A program made the position numbers and the translations under genes. From an uncultured bacterium (GTDB lineage Bacteria > Bacillota > Clostridia > Oscillospirales > Ruminococcaceae), in contig CAJMLV010000003.1 of NCBI GenBank assembly GCA_905214345.1, positions 1 through 64,000 on the forward strand: a stretch of 64,000 nucleotides of DNA, read 5' to 3'. A model generated the notes under the pieces. That model was not told the DNA's origin. It ran no database searches and saw only the letters and a program-made list of their open reading frames with translations. This document shows positions 7,826 through 16,086 of this stretch, in pieces (position 1 is the first letter of the stretch; each line of letters starts with the position of its first letter).

Positions 7826-8509
7826 TCAGCCTTCGGCTTCCTCTTCCCGGCAGAACATGAGCAGGAAGCTCACCCCCAGCAGCGCGCAGCTGCACCAGAT
7901 GACCCGCAGACCCCACATCTGGGAGGTCAGGCAGCCCAGCACCGCCCCCACCGCAAACACGGTGATGATGGTCAGGTAGCGCAGGGCTTTGCGCAAAGCG
8001 GCGGTGTCGCCGTTGTGGCGCCAGTCAAACAGGCACTGTACCCCGCTGCGCAGGTTGCCGATGCACATGGTGCTGGCGTAGGCGCTGCCCCGTACCTTGC
8101 GGAATGCCTGTACCTGCATGGCGCAGACAAAGCTGACCAGCACGTTGGCGGCCAGATTCAGTTCTGCGGGGATAAAACCCACCAGGAACAGCAGCAGGAT
8201 CTCGATGCCCAGCACCATCTGCCGCCAGTGCAGCCGCTGACGGTCCCCGAAGCGATGGCGCACCCAGGCCGAAAAATACACCCCGGCCCCAAAGGCCGCC
8301 ACCGGTACCAGATACCGCAGGGCGGTGGCCCATTCGCCGCCGCACAGGTGTACCCCGAACAGGATCACGTTGCCGGTCTGGGCGTTGGCGAACACCTGGC
8401 CCCGGGCCATGTAGGTGTAGCCGTCCTGAAACCCGCCCGAAAGGGTGAGAAAGACCATGGTGCGTAAAGCGTCGGACATCTGCCCGTGATGACGCAGTTT
8501 TTCCAGCAT
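7826..8509 (-). CDS. YoaK family membrane protein (DUF1275)
   Basis: This 227-residue protein has about six membrane segments and the DUF1275 signature GGFQDGYTYMARGQVFANAQTGN near residue 30. Family members are inner-membrane proteins of unknown function. The ATG at 8509 follows AAGGAGG. The gene converges tail-to-tail with the YitT gene, with one base between the stop codons, so the two mRNAs overlap at their 3' ends. Its leader region (8510-8860) contains a striking series of hairpins and no clear promoter. Confidence 0.85.
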   Translation of the reverse strand: MLEKLRHHGQMSDALRTMVFLTLSGGFQDGYTYMARGQVFANAQTGNVILFGVHLCGGEWATALRYLVPVAAFGAGVYFSAWVRHRFGDRQRLHWRQMVLGIEILLLFLVGFIPAELNLAANVLVSFVCAMQVQAFRKVRGSAYASTMCIGNLRSGVQCLFDWRHNGDTAALRKALRYLTIITVFAVGAVLGCLTSQMWGLRVIWCSCALLGVSFLLMFCREEEAEG

Positions 8510-8531
8510 ACAGCCGAACCTCCTTCAAAGG

Positions 8532-8811
8532 GGCGGGGCTTCCCGTGCCCCGCCGCATACTTTTCCTCAAAAGGGGCAACAGCCGCGCACGGCGGTGCCT
8601 GACGCGGCTATTTCCCCTTTTGAAAACCCCTTCGACAAAATTTTACGGCAAACCGCGCACTCGTCCCTTCGCTCCTCGCACACAATTTGCCGTAAAATTT
8701 CCCTGTCGGTGTCGCCACCGTCGGCGCATGTCCGCCGATGGCGACGCGTTTTGAACTTTCGACAAACCAGCGGGCCCGGCGGTTTGACCGCCCGGGCCCG
8801 TGTTTTGTTTT
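8532..8811. repeat. Cluster of five hairpins in a gene-free stretch
   Basis: Between the YoaK start and the FBPase stop there are five consecutive inverted repeats: 8532-8539/8547-8554 (8 bp, perfect); 8567-8576/8614-8623 (10 bp) enclosing 8581-8587/8603-8609 (7 bp); 8638-8652/8686-8700 (15 bp, perfect); 8711-8717/8739-8745 with inner 8721-8726/8733-8738; and 8771-8783/8787-8800, followed by TGTTTTGTTTT. TTCGACAAA occurs twice (8631 and near 8758). No open reading frame is convincing. It looks like a structured RNA or a non-autonomous repeat element; the function is unknown. Confidence 0.55.
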
Positions 8812-8851
8812 GCGGCCTAATCATACCCCCGCGGGGGCCGGCTGTCAAGGG

Positions 8852-10849
8852 TCAGTCCCCGTGCTGCACCAGCACACCGGAACGGTAGGCTTCCAGCAGG
8901 CGGGTCAGGTCGGCGATGGTGGCCCGGAAATCCCGGCCCTCGTCGGTGTCCCGCACCAGGATGCGCCGGGGCGCCGTGTAGATGGGTTTGCTCTGGGAGG
9001 CGATGTCCTCGTCCTCCCGGATGGCCTTGGCGGTGCTCTCAAAGGGCTGGTGGGTGCGCAGGGTCATGCCCCGGCTGTTGTACACCAGGGTGTACCCCGC
9101 AATGCCGGTGCGCCGGTGGTATGCCCGGCAGAACCCGCCGTCGATGACCACCAGACGGCCCCCGGCCTTCACCGGGTCTTCGCCCTCCACCGCCCGCACC
9201 GGCACATGGCCGTTGAGGATGTGGCAGCCTTCTCCCGCGAGGCCGAATTCCGCCAGGATGCGCACGGCGATCTCCTCCGCCCGGGGGCCGCTGACCAGCA
9301 GGTAATAGGGGTTTTTTACCTCGGCGTGGGTGGCCTTGTCTGCAATGAACAGCCGTTCAAAGGTGGTCATGGCGCTGCGTCCGAAGATGGGGGACAGGGC
9401 CCCGCACCACAGGTACCACAGAAAATCCTGCCCGGCCCGGCGTTCGGGGCTGCCCGGCGGGGCAAAGTAGCCCTGACGCGCCCGGCGGTCGCAGTAATCA
9501 AACAGGGCTTTGCCGCTGTACTGCCGCCCCTCGAAGCTTTCGGGGGCGAAATTACCTTCGGGGGTCATGGGCACCGCCCCGTGGAAGAGCAGGTTGCCGT
9601 TGAATACCTTGTACACCGCGCCCCGGGCATACAGAAAGCGGATGTGCCGCTGCAGCCGTTCGCTCTGGGTGAAAGCCCGGCAGAGTCCCTCCACCAGGGA
9701 CTGTTCCCAGGGAGTCAGGGCGGTGGGGGCGGCGGGGTCCACGGTGGGCAGGTCCCGGTCCAGCAGCGGATAGACCTTGCCCTGGCAGCGCACGGTGCCC
9801 GCCTCGTAGTCGATCTGGTTCAGGTAATCCCGCCCCTGCATCCGGAAATCCGGGTTGCGGGCAATGACCTGGGCTTCCAGCTTGAACATGAGCAGGGTCA
9901 CGGCCTTGTGCATCCGGGCGTTGCGGGCCTGCACGTCGGGGGAGATGTTTTCCCGCTCATCGGCATGGGGAATCCACCGGCGGTCGATGGGCCCGCCGTA
10001 GAAGTGCATGGCAAAGCGTTCCAGCGCCCGCAGGCTGATGCCGTAGCCGGTCTCGATGAGGTCCAGGTTGCCGTATGCCAGGGAGGTCTTGAGCACCGTG
10101 AAGACGCAGACGGCGCTGCCCGCCGCCGCGCCCATCCAGACCACGTCATGGTTGCCCCACTGGATGTCCACATCGTGGTGGTCCATGAGCTGGTCCATGA
10201 TCAGGTCGGGCCGGGCGCCCCGGTCGAACACGTCCCCGAGAATATGCAGCTTGTCCACCGCCAGATGCTTGATGACCTGGCACAGGCGGATGATGTAGGC
10301 GTCCGCCCGCTCATACCGCAGGATGCTGTCGATGATCTCACCGTAATACAGGTCCTTGTCGTGGTCCTCGAAATGGGCGTGGAGCAGCTCGTCCAGGATG
10401 TGGGCGCAGCTGGGGGGCAGGCACTTGCGCACATGGGCCCGGGTGTGCTTGCTGGACACCAGACGGCACAAGTCGATGAGCTGCAGCAAAGTGCGGCGGT
10501 ACCAGCCGTCCAGGTCGGACTGTTTGGCCTTGATCTCCGGCAGTTTCTGCACGGGGTAGTAGATGAGGGTAGCCAGTTCCGCCCGGTCGTGGGCGGGCAC
10601 CGAATCCCCCAGGACCAGGTCGATCTTTTCCCGGATAACGCCGGAAGCGTTGTTCAGAATGTGGAGAAAGGCTTCGTGCTCGCCGTGCAGATCGCTCATG
10701 AAATGCTCGGTGCCTTTGGGCAGGCGAAGCAGGGCTTCGATGCGGATGATCTCGCTGGCGGCGGCCGCGATGGTGGGGAATTCTTTGGAAAGCAGCTGCA
10801 TGTACCGCAATTGCTCGCCGCTGGCAGGCAAGCCGGTGGAATCAGACAT
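8852..10849 (-). CDS. fbp: Class III fructose-1,6-bisphosphatase
   Basis: This 665-residue enzyme hydrolyses fructose-1,6-bisphosphate to fructose-6-phosphate in gluconeogenesis. It is the Firmicutes class III type of about 640-670 residues, unrelated to E. coli Fbp. Metallophosphoesterase motifs are clear: SDLHGEHEAF near residue 52, GDVFDRGARPD, and WGNHDVVWMG. The ATG at 10849 has a near-perfect AAAGGAGGT ribosome site. The frame is open upstream to 11128, but that part overlaps hairpins and the promoter and is not coding. It is a single gene with its own promoter at 10883-10912; its downstream hairpin at 8771-8800 has a poor T tract in this orientation. Confidence 0.95.
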   Translation of the reverse strand: MSDSTGLPASGEQLRYMQLLSKEFPTIAAAASEIIRIEALLRLPKGTEHFMSDLHGEHEAFLHILNNASGVIREKIDLVLGDSVPAHDRAELATLIYYPVQKLPEIKAKQSDLDGWYRRTLLQLIDLCRLVSSKHTRAHVRKCLPPSCAHILDELLHAHFEDHDKDLYYGEIIDSILRYERADAYIIRLCQVIKHLAVDKLHILGDVFDRGARPDLIMDQLMDHHDVDIQWGNHDVVWMGAAAGSAVCVFTVLKTSLAYGNLDLIETGYGISLRALERFAMHFYGGPIDRRWIPHADERENISPDVQARNARMHKAVTLLMFKLEAQVIARNPDFRMQGRDYLNQIDYEAGTVRCQGKVYPLLDRDLPTVDPAAPTALTPWEQSLVEGLCRAFTQSERLQRHIRFLYARGAVYKVFNGNLLFHGAVPMTPEGNFAPESFEGRQYSGKALFDYCDRRARQGYFAPPGSPERRAGQDFLWYLWCGALSPIFGRSAMTTFERLFIADKATHAEVKNPYYLLVSGPRAEEIAVRILAEFGLAGEGCHILNGHVPVRAVEGEDPVKAGGRLVVIDGGFCRAYHRRTGIAGYTLVYNSRGMTLRTHQPFESTAKAIREDEDIASQSKPIYTAPRRILVRDTDEGRDFRATIADLTRLLEAYRSGVLVQHGD

Positions 10850-10882
10850 GAGGGACCTCCTTTGTGCTTGTTTGTTGGGTTT

Positions 10883-10912
10883 ATTGTAGCACAATGGAAG
10901 GCCGTTGGGCAA
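10883..10912 (-). promoter_or_regulatory. Promoter of fbp
   Basis: Minus-strand TTGCCC (10912-10907) and TACAAT (10888-10883) are spaced 18 bp apart, about 35 bases before the start codon. Confidence 0.6.
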
Positions 10913-10940
10913 AGGGGGGACAGCATCTAGCTGTTTAGTC

Positions 10941-11013
10941 CTTCCTTTTCGTGCCCGAAAAGGAAGCGAAAAGGTGGCGGTTTTTACGTCGCTTTTTGGC
11001 GGCAAAAAGCGAC
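10941..11013. repeat. Two tandem perfect 11-4-11 hairpins
   Basis: CTTCCTTTTCG-TGCC-CGAAAAGGAAG (10941-10966) and GTCGCTTTTTG-GCGG-CAAAAAGCGAC (10988-11013) are both perfect 11-bp stems with 4-base loops, 21 bases apart. They lie upstream of the fbp promoter and downstream of the HD gene's own terminator. Neither has a T tract. Their matched geometry suggests a paired element; the function is unknown. Confidence 0.55.
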
Positions 11014-11053
11014 AACTCTCCGGCAGACTGCCGTTCCCTAAGAAGCAAGCAAC

Positions 11054-11082
11054 AAAAAAGAACGGGCCTAGCAGCCCGTTCT
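11054..11082 (-). terminator. Terminator of the HD-domain gene
   Basis: AGAACGGGC (minus) pairs with GCCCGTTCT around a TGCTAG loop and is followed by five more T. It begins 12 bases after the HD gene stop codon. Confidence 0.85.
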
Positions 11083-11093
11083 GGAAAAAGGTA

Positions 11094-11750
11094 TCACAAA
11101 ATCCTTTGCCCATTGATGACCAGGGCAAACTTCTGCCCCAGCGCCTCGGCAGCCTTGCGGCACAGGATCATCCGGTCCAGGAAGATCTCGAAATAATCCA
11201 TCACCGCGCACATCTTGGTGTCGATGGTCAGGTTCAGGCAGACTTCGCCGTTTTCCAGGGTGACGGAGGACTCCCGCACCGAGGAGTTCACCCGGTCGTG
11301 GATGTCGTAGGTGGCGGGGTCGATGTTGCGCACCCGGTTGGCCCGCACGTCGGTCTTGTCCGCCAGGATCAGGGCGGCGGCCACCGCGTTCACCGGGAAA
11401 GCCGTACCCTCGTCGTGGTTGCCGATGGCGGTGATGATGGTGGCGTTCTCTTCCGGGGGAAAGCCCATCTTGTCCAGAATACGGAAAGCCATCACCGCCC
11501 CGCTCTGGGCGTGGTCGATACGGTTGACCACGTTGCCGATGTCGTGCAGCCACCCGGCGATGGCCGCCAGCTCGGCGGTGCGCTCGTCGTAACCCAGGGT
11601 GCGCAGGATCTGGCTGGCCAGGGCCGAAACCCGCCCCACATGGGCGAAGCTGTGTTCGGTATAACCCAGGGCCCGCAGGCTTTCGTCGGCTTTGCGGATG
11701 TAGGTGGTCACTTCCTCGTTCTGTTTGACCTGTTCCAGTGTGATGGACAT
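11094..11750 (-). CDS. HD-domain phosphohydrolase
   Basis: This 218-residue cytosolic protein has an HD domain: H33/H37 (HSFAHVGRV), the HD pair at 69-70 (WLHDIGN), NHDEG near residue 112, and a later conserved Asp (ADKTD). These ligands bind metal and hydrolyse phosphoesters of nucleotides or second messengers. Small free-standing HD proteins of this kind are common in Firmicutes and have no assigned substrate. The ATG at 11750 follows AAGGAGG. It has its own promoter (11781-11809) and terminator, so it is a monocistronic unit between fbp and the glycosyltransferase operon. Confidence 0.85.
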   Translation of the reverse strand: MSITLEQVKQNEEVTTYIRKADESLRALGYTEHSFAHVGRVSALASQILRTLGYDERTAELAAIAGWLHDIGNVVNRIDHAQSGAVMAFRILDKMGFPPEENATIITAIGNHDEGTAFPVNAVAAALILADKTDVRANRVRNIDPATYDIHDRVNSSVRESSVTLENGEVCLNLTIDTKMCAVMDYFEIFLDRMILCRKAAEALGQKFALVINGQRIL

Positions 11751-11780
11751 GGGCAAGCCCTCCTTTGCGGTACTATTTCC

Positions 11781-11809
11781 AGCATACCACGCGGGAGGGC
11801 CCGGTACAA
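11781..11809 (-). promoter_or_regulatory. Promoter of the HD-domain gene
   Basis: Minus-strand TTGTAC (11809-11804), 17 bp, TATGCT (11786-11781). It begins only about 17 bases after the stop codon of the upstream glycosyltransferase gene. Confidence 0.55.
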
Positions 11810-11825
11810 GTAAAGTTTGTGTCAA

Positions 11826-12827
11826 TTATGCGGGGCACAGCTCCCGGTACACCCCGCACAGGGCCTGGCCCATCCGGGGCAGGCTGCGGGCTTCGGCCAC
11901 CGCCCGCCCGGCGGCGGTCACATCGGGCAGGCTGCCGTCCAGGATGCCCCGGGCCGCCGCGGCGAAACCGGCGTCATCCGCCGCCTTGTACACATTCACC
12001 CCGTGGGTGAGCCAGCCTTCATAGACAGGGATGTCCCGCAAAAGCACCGGCACCCCGCAGGCAAGGGCTTCCAGCACCACGATGCCCTCGGTCTCCTCGT
12101 GGCTGCAGAAGCAGAACAGGTCCGCCCCGCAGTAGGCGTCCCGCAGTTCGGCCTGGCTCACAAAACCGGGAAAATGCAGGTTGGCGGGGGCGTTTTCCAT
12201 GGCGTGGCGCACCGGGGCGGGCACCAGGGCGGGCTGGGTGTAGCCGAACCAGTAAAACTGTACCTCCGGCAAGGCTTCCGCCAGCCGGATGAACTCGAAA
12301 ATGCCCTTGCGCTGCATGAAATGCCCGGCACTGACCACCACCTTCTGGCCGGTGGGCAGGCCGTATTTGCGCCGGAATTCCGCGCCCCGCTCAGGGGCGG
12401 GAGCAAAAAAGTCGGTGTCCACCCCGTTGGACATGGCCCGCACCGGGCAGGGCAGGCCGTAGGTCTGCAGGATGCCTTTGGCGTAGGGGGTGGGAGTGAG
12501 CACCACGTCCCCCAGTCCGTAGCACAGGCAGAGCCACCGCTTGAACAGCGGAGCCAGCAGGTTGGACCCCACAAAAGAGTTGCGGAAATCCTGCATGGTG
12601 GAATGGCCGTAATAGACCACCTTTTCGCCCCGGCGGCGGGCCCGCAGGGCGGCCAGGGGGGCGTCGGGCAACACGGTGTTGATGTGTACCGCGTCGGCGG
12701 GTTCGTCCCAGCTTTCGGTCACTTCCACCCCGGCACTGTGCAGCATGGCCCGCTGATGGGCCACAGCCTGGCCCACCCCGCTGCGGCGCACCGCGTCCAG
12801 CGACCCGGTATACAGATGTACGCGCAT
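11826..12827 (-). CDS. GT4 glycosyltransferase (second of pair)
   Basis: This 333-residue GT-B fold glycosyltransferase of family GT4 has the E-x7-E donor-binding signature in SHEETEGIVVLEALACG near residue 270. A preceding segment, VVSAGHFMQRKGI, is typical of the second Rossmann domain. The ATG at 12827 follows GGAGG. It is the last gene of a three-gene minus-strand operon with a VTT membrane protein and another GT4. In Firmicutes, paired GT4 genes of this size often make mono- and di-hexosyl-diacylglycerol (LafA/LafB, BgsB/BgsA); this gene would then add the second sugar and anchor lipoteichoic acid. That role is inferred from context. Confidence 0.8.
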   Translation of the reverse strand: MRVHLYTGSLDAVRRSGVGQAVAHQRAMLHSAGVEVTESWDEPADAVHINTVLPDAPLAALRARRRGEKVVYYGHSTMQDFRNSFVGSNLLAPLFKRWLCLCYGLGDVVLTPTPYAKGILQTYGLPCPVRAMSNGVDTDFFAPAPERGAEFRRKYGLPTGQKVVVSAGHFMQRKGIFEFIRLAEALPEVQFYWFGYTQPALVPAPVRHAMENAPANLHFPGFVSQAELRDAYCGADLFCFCSHEETEGIVVLEALACGVPVLLRDIPVYEGWLTHGVNVYKAADDAGFAAAARGILDGSLPDVTAAGRAVAEARSLPRMGQALCGVYRELCPA

Positions 12828-12844
12828 GGCAAAAACCTCCTTTT

Positions 12845-13492
12845 TCAGGCCCACAGGCCCAGCACCCGCTGGAACAGCAGGGTCAGCCCCATGCTGTACG
12901 CCGCGATGGCCGCGGGCTTGCACAGCAGGATGATGGCGGCGAATACCCGGAACCGCATGGTGGTGGTCCCGGCCAGAAAACACAGGTAATCATCCGGTGC
13001 CACCGGAATGAAGATGAGGAAGGCCAGCCACCGGGTGAACCGTCCGCCCTCGGTGGTCCAGCGGTCGTATTTGTCGATCATCGCCTGGGGGAACATGCGG
13101 TAGAGCAGCGGCCGCCCGCAGCTGCGGGCAATGCCGAAGGCCGCCAGCGACCCCGCACAGATGCCGATATAGTTGTACCAGAACCCGTACCACGGCCCGA
13201 ACAGCACCACCCCGGCCAGACAGCCCAGGCCGCCGGGCAGAATGGGCACCACCACCTGCACCGCCTGAAAAGCTACGAAAAGCGCCGCCGCCCAGGGGCC
13301 GAAGGGCGCCAGGAAATCCTGCAAGGCTTCCCGGGAAGTGAGCAGCCCGTTGCGCCACATCCACACCCCCGCCACCAGGCAAAAAACGAAGCCCAGCACC
13401 GAGATCAGCTGCATGGGATTGCGCAGGGTGTCCAGCACCCAGCTGCGCAAAGCCTGCAGATACACAAAAGGATCTTTTCTCACGCGGTCCAT
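12845..13492 (-). CDS. TVP38/TMEM64 (VTT) family membrane protein
   Basis: This 215-residue polytopic membrane protein has the VTT/SNARE-associated signature, including the re-entrant part VPILPGGLGCLAGVVLFGPWYGFWYNYIG and a late FIFIPVAPDD-like segment. VTT proteins include the DedA group and lipid scramblase or flippase-like proteins. The ATG at 13492 overlaps the end of the upstream glycosyltransferase gene by 13 bases and has GAGGAGG just upstream inside that gene, so it is translationally linked. Between two putative glycolipid synthases, a role in moving the lipid product or precursor across the membrane is a reasonable inference. Confidence 0.82.
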   Translation of the reverse strand: MDRVRKDPFVYLQALRSWVLDTLRNPMQLISVLGFVFCLVAGVWMWRNGLLTSREALQDFLAPFGPWAAALFVAFQAVQVVVPILPGGLGCLAGVVLFGPWYGFWYNYIGICAGSLAAFGIARSCGRPLLYRMFPQAMIDKYDRWTTEGGRFTRWLAFLIFIPVAPDDYLCFLAGTTTMRFRVFAAIILLCKPAAIAAYSMGLTLLFQRVLGLWA

Positions 13493-14652
13493 ACGGCCCT
13501 CCTCTCCAGAGCCGGGGCGGCGCCGTGGAGCAAAATCTGCTCCCGGTACAGCGCCGCCGCCCGGCGGGCAAAGTTTTCTTCGGAAAATGCCTGGGCCGAG
13601 ACTCTGGCCCGGCGGCCCATGGCGGCCAGTTCCTCGGGGTCCGCCAGCAAAGCGGCGGTGCGGGCAGACATCTCGTCGGCGTCGGCGCACTGGAAGCCGT
13701 TGACCCCGCCGCGCACCACCCCTTTCAGGCAGGGGTCCGCCCGGCAGATCACCGGCAGGCCCGCCGCCAGGGCTTCCAGATAGGTCAGGCCCTGGGTCTC
13801 GCTGGTGGAAGCGCTGAGGAACACGTCCGCCGCTGCATACCACACCGGCACATCCTTGGGGTCCACCATGCCGCCGAACACCACGTCCAGGCCCCGGCTT
13901 TCCGCCTCTGCCCGGAACCGGGCGCCGTCGGGGCCGTCCCCCGCCACCAGCAGGGTGGCGCCGGGCACCGCCGCGGCCACATCCAGCAGGGCGTCCAGGT
14001 TCTTTTCTTTGGCCAGACGGCCTAAAAACAGCAGCACCGGGCGGTCCTGGGGGATGCCCAGGGTGTCCCGCAGCCACAGGCCCTCCCGGCGGTCCACCCG
14101 GAACCGCTCCACGTCGATGCCGGTGGGCAGGGTGAACACCGGGCAGGCGACATCATACCCCAGCAGCAGGTCCCGCACCTTGTCGGTGGGGGCGAACATG
14201 GCGTCGCACCTGGCGGCGATGCTGCGGGTGAATCCCCGCACCAGGGCCTTGCCCCAGCGGCGGCTGGGGGAAAAATAATGGGTGTAATCCTCGTATACCG
14301 TGTGGTAGGTGTGGACCAGCGGCACACCGCAGGCTTTGGCGATGCGCCGGGCCGGAGCAAAGGTGCTGAATTCGCACTGGGAATGGACGATGTCCGGACC
14401 CCAGGCGATCAGTTCCCGCAGCAGCTCATCCCCTTCGGGGGCGCGCAGCCGGGCACCGGGGTAGATCATTCCGGCGTCCACCGAACCCAGGGCATAGACG
14501 CCGCCGCTGATATGGCCGTGCAGGCTGCCGGACAAAGTCAGCACCCGGACCTCGTGGCCCTGGCGGGTGAGCTGGCGGCGCAGGGCCAGCAGCGAAGTGA
14601 CCACCCCGTTGACGGCGGGGATGTACCAGTCGGACGTGAGCAGGATCTTCAT
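13480..14652 (-). CDS. GT4 glycosyltransferase, probable hexosyl-diacylglycerol synthase
   Basis: This 390-residue GT4 enzyme starts KILLTSDWYIPAVNGVV, the N-terminal acceptor-domain motif of alpha-monoglucosyldiacylglycerol synthases and PimB-like enzymes. The donor motif E-x7-E lies in SETQGLTYLEALAAG near residue 290. It would transfer a hexose from a nucleotide sugar to a membrane lipid on the cytosolic face. The ATG at 14652 follows AAGGAGGG; the frame is open to 14757, but that stretch includes a hairpin and is not coding. It is the first gene of the GT4-VTT-GT4 operon. No confident promoter was found in the 184-base region upstream. Confidence 0.85.
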   Translation of the reverse strand: MKILLTSDWYIPAVNGVVTSLLALRRQLTRQGHEVRVLTLSGSLHGHISGGVYALGSVDAGMIYPGARLRAPEGDELLRELIAWGPDIVHSQCEFSTFAPARRIAKACGVPLVHTYHTVYEDYTHYFSPSRRWGKALVRGFTRSIAARCDAMFAPTDKVRDLLLGYDVACPVFTLPTGIDVERFRVDRREGLWLRDTLGIPQDRPVLLFLGRLAKEKNLDALLDVAAAVPGATLLVAGDGPDGARFRAEAESRGLDVVFGGMVDPKDVPVWYAAADVFLSASTSETQGLTYLEALAAGLPVICRADPCLKGVVRGGVNGFQCADADEMSARTAALLADPEELAAMGRRARVSAQAFSEENFARRAAALYREQILLHGAAPALERRAVWTA

Positions 14653-14712
14653 CGTTGTACCCTCCTTGCAGGCGTTGATCTTGTTCTCTTGCTCACAAAA
14701 ACGCATTGCCCC

Positions 14713-14734
14713 GCCGGGATTTGGCAATCCCGGC
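14713..14734 (+). terminator. Hairpin with T tract between divergent genes
   Basis: GCCGGGATT-TGGC-AATCCCGGC is a perfect 9-bp stem followed by AGATTTTTAC on the plus strand. It lies between two divergent genes, so no upstream plus-strand gene needs it. It may instead be a leader attenuator of the ornithine-cyclodeaminase-like gene. Confidence 0.4.
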
Positions 14735-14836
14735 AGATTTTTACAACTTGGCAACAAAACTTTGTGTCATCCCATCGACACAGCCCCCTTTGCCATGGTA
14801 GAGTAGAGGAAAGTACAAGACAGGAGCGTACCTTTT

Positions 14837-15940
14837 ATGCGTCATACCTTTGAGATGCCCCTTTACCGGGAACCCGACTTCACCACCCCCGCCCTGGCCG
14901 CTGCCCCCGATGCCCGGTGGCAGGCCGCCGAAGCCGACGGCGTGGCGCCGGAGGGCTTCCACAGCACCTCCATGTACCCGGAATACTTCAAGATCGACGG
15001 CCGGTGGACCCTGGCCCCCGAAAGCCGGATGGATTCCAGCGTGGTGCTGCGCCCGGACGGCAGCCTTGCGGTGGTGGAAAACCGCAACCTGCGCAAGGGG
15101 GACCTGGTGGCCCTGGGCCGCACCGAAAACGGGGAGGACGGCATTTATCTGCACACCACCGGATTCACCGACGGACAGGCTGGGGGCGGCGACCAGTTCG
15201 TGTTCCGCCAGGGCCGCAGCCGGGAGACCGCCTACGCCCGGGACTACGACCGGCTCATGGCCCTTCTGCGCCACGAGAAGGAACACGGCAACATCGTCTG
15301 GGTCATGGGCCCGGCCTTCTCCTTTGACGCCGACGCCCGGGCAGCCATGCAGGCTATGATCGAAAACGGCTATGCCCACGGCCTGCTGGCGGGCAATGCC
15401 CTGGCCACCCACGACCTGGAAGGGGCCTACTTCCACACCGCCCTGGGCCAGGATATCTACACCCAGGAATGCCGCCCCAACGGCCATTACAACCACCTGG
15501 ACGTCATCAACGAGGTGCGCCGCTGCGGGTCCATTCCCGCTTTTGTGGAAAAACATCACATCGACAACGGCATCATGTACGCCTGCGTCAAAAATCAGGT
15601 GCCCTTTGTGCTCACCGGGTCCATCCGGGACGACGGCCCTCTGCCCGAGGTGGTGGCCGACGCCTACGCCGGGCAGAGCGCCATGCGGGGGCTCATCCGT
15701 AAATCCACCACCGTCATCTGCCTGGCCACCATGCTGCACACCATTGCGGCGGGCAACATGACCCCCTCTTACCGGGTCATGCCCGACGGCACCGTGCGCC
15801 CGGTGTTCCTGTACACCGTGGACGCCGACGAATTTGTGGTGAACAAGCTGCTGGACCGGGGCAGTCTTTCCGCCACCACCATGGTCACCAACGTGCAGGA
15901 CTTCATCACCATTGTGGCCCGCGGGCTGGGTGTTTTCTGA
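14837..15940 (+). CDS. LOR/SDH-type protein resembling ornithine cyclodeaminase domain of AgrE
   Basis: This 367-residue protein matches the LOR/SDH conserved family (TIGR00300) whose C-terminal half is also the second domain of cyanobacterial AgrE/ArgZ. Recognisable landmarks are the N-terminal segment GFHSTSMYPEY, then LLAGNALATHDLE near residue 180, GSIRDDGPLPE near 260, and MLHTIAAGNMTP. In AgrE and in an archaeal homologue this region converts ornithine to proline and ammonia with NAD. The arginine dihydrolase domain of AgrE is absent, so this is the stand-alone form. The ATG at 14837 follows AGGAG. A single gene; the substrate assignment is from family knowledge only. Confidence 0.7.
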   Translation: MRHTFEMPLYREPDFTTPALAAAPDARWQAAEADGVAPEGFHSTSMYPEYFKIDGRWTLAPESRMDSSVVLRPDGSLAVVENRNLRKGDLVALGRTENGEDGIYLHTTGFTDGQAGGGDQFVFRQGRSRETAYARDYDRLMALLRHEKEHGNIVWVMGPAFSFDADARAAMQAMIENGYAHGLLAGNALATHDLEGAYFHTALGQDIYTQECRPNGHYNHLDVINEVRRCGSIPAFVEKHHIDNGIMYACVKNQVPFVLTGSIRDDGPLPEVVADAYAGQSAMRGLIRKSTTVICLATMLHTIAAGNMTPSYRVMPDGTVRPVFLYTVDADEFVVNKLLDRGSLSATTMVTNVQDFITIVARGLGVF

Positions 15941-16006
15941 ATGGTGCAAACTGCCGAAAAAAATGCCATATTTTTGACATGCTTCGCCAAGAACTGACAA
16001 TGCCTT

Positions 16007-16028
16007 TCGGGCGGTTGTATGCTATAAT
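16007..16028 (+). promoter_or_regulatory. Extended -10 promoter of the phosphohexomutase operon
   Basis: TATGCTATAAT (-10 TATAAT at 16023-16028 with the TG of an extended -10) lies 59 bases before the start codon. The -35 region is weak. Confidence 0.5.
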
Positions 16029-16086
16029 GAGGCTATGAACGGGCTGCTTTGTGCGGCCCGGCAGCCTGTATGGGGAGAGTGAAGAT

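Noticed and set aside
8532..8811. CRISPR array
   Set aside because: The repeats are inverted, not direct, differ from each other, and have no equal spacers or cas genes.
10850..11128. Upstream extension of the fbp frame
   Set aside because: It covers hairpins, the promoter and the HD-gene terminator; the internal ATG at 10849 has AAAGGAGGT.
15974..16028. TTGACA in the 15974 region as -35 of the phosphohexomutase promoter
   Set aside because: It is over 40 bases from TATAAT, too far for a sigma-A pair.
16051..16086. Upstream ATG of the phosphohexomutase at 16051
   Set aside because: It lies about 16 bases after the predicted transcription start with no ribosome site; the ATG at 16087 has GGGGAGAG.
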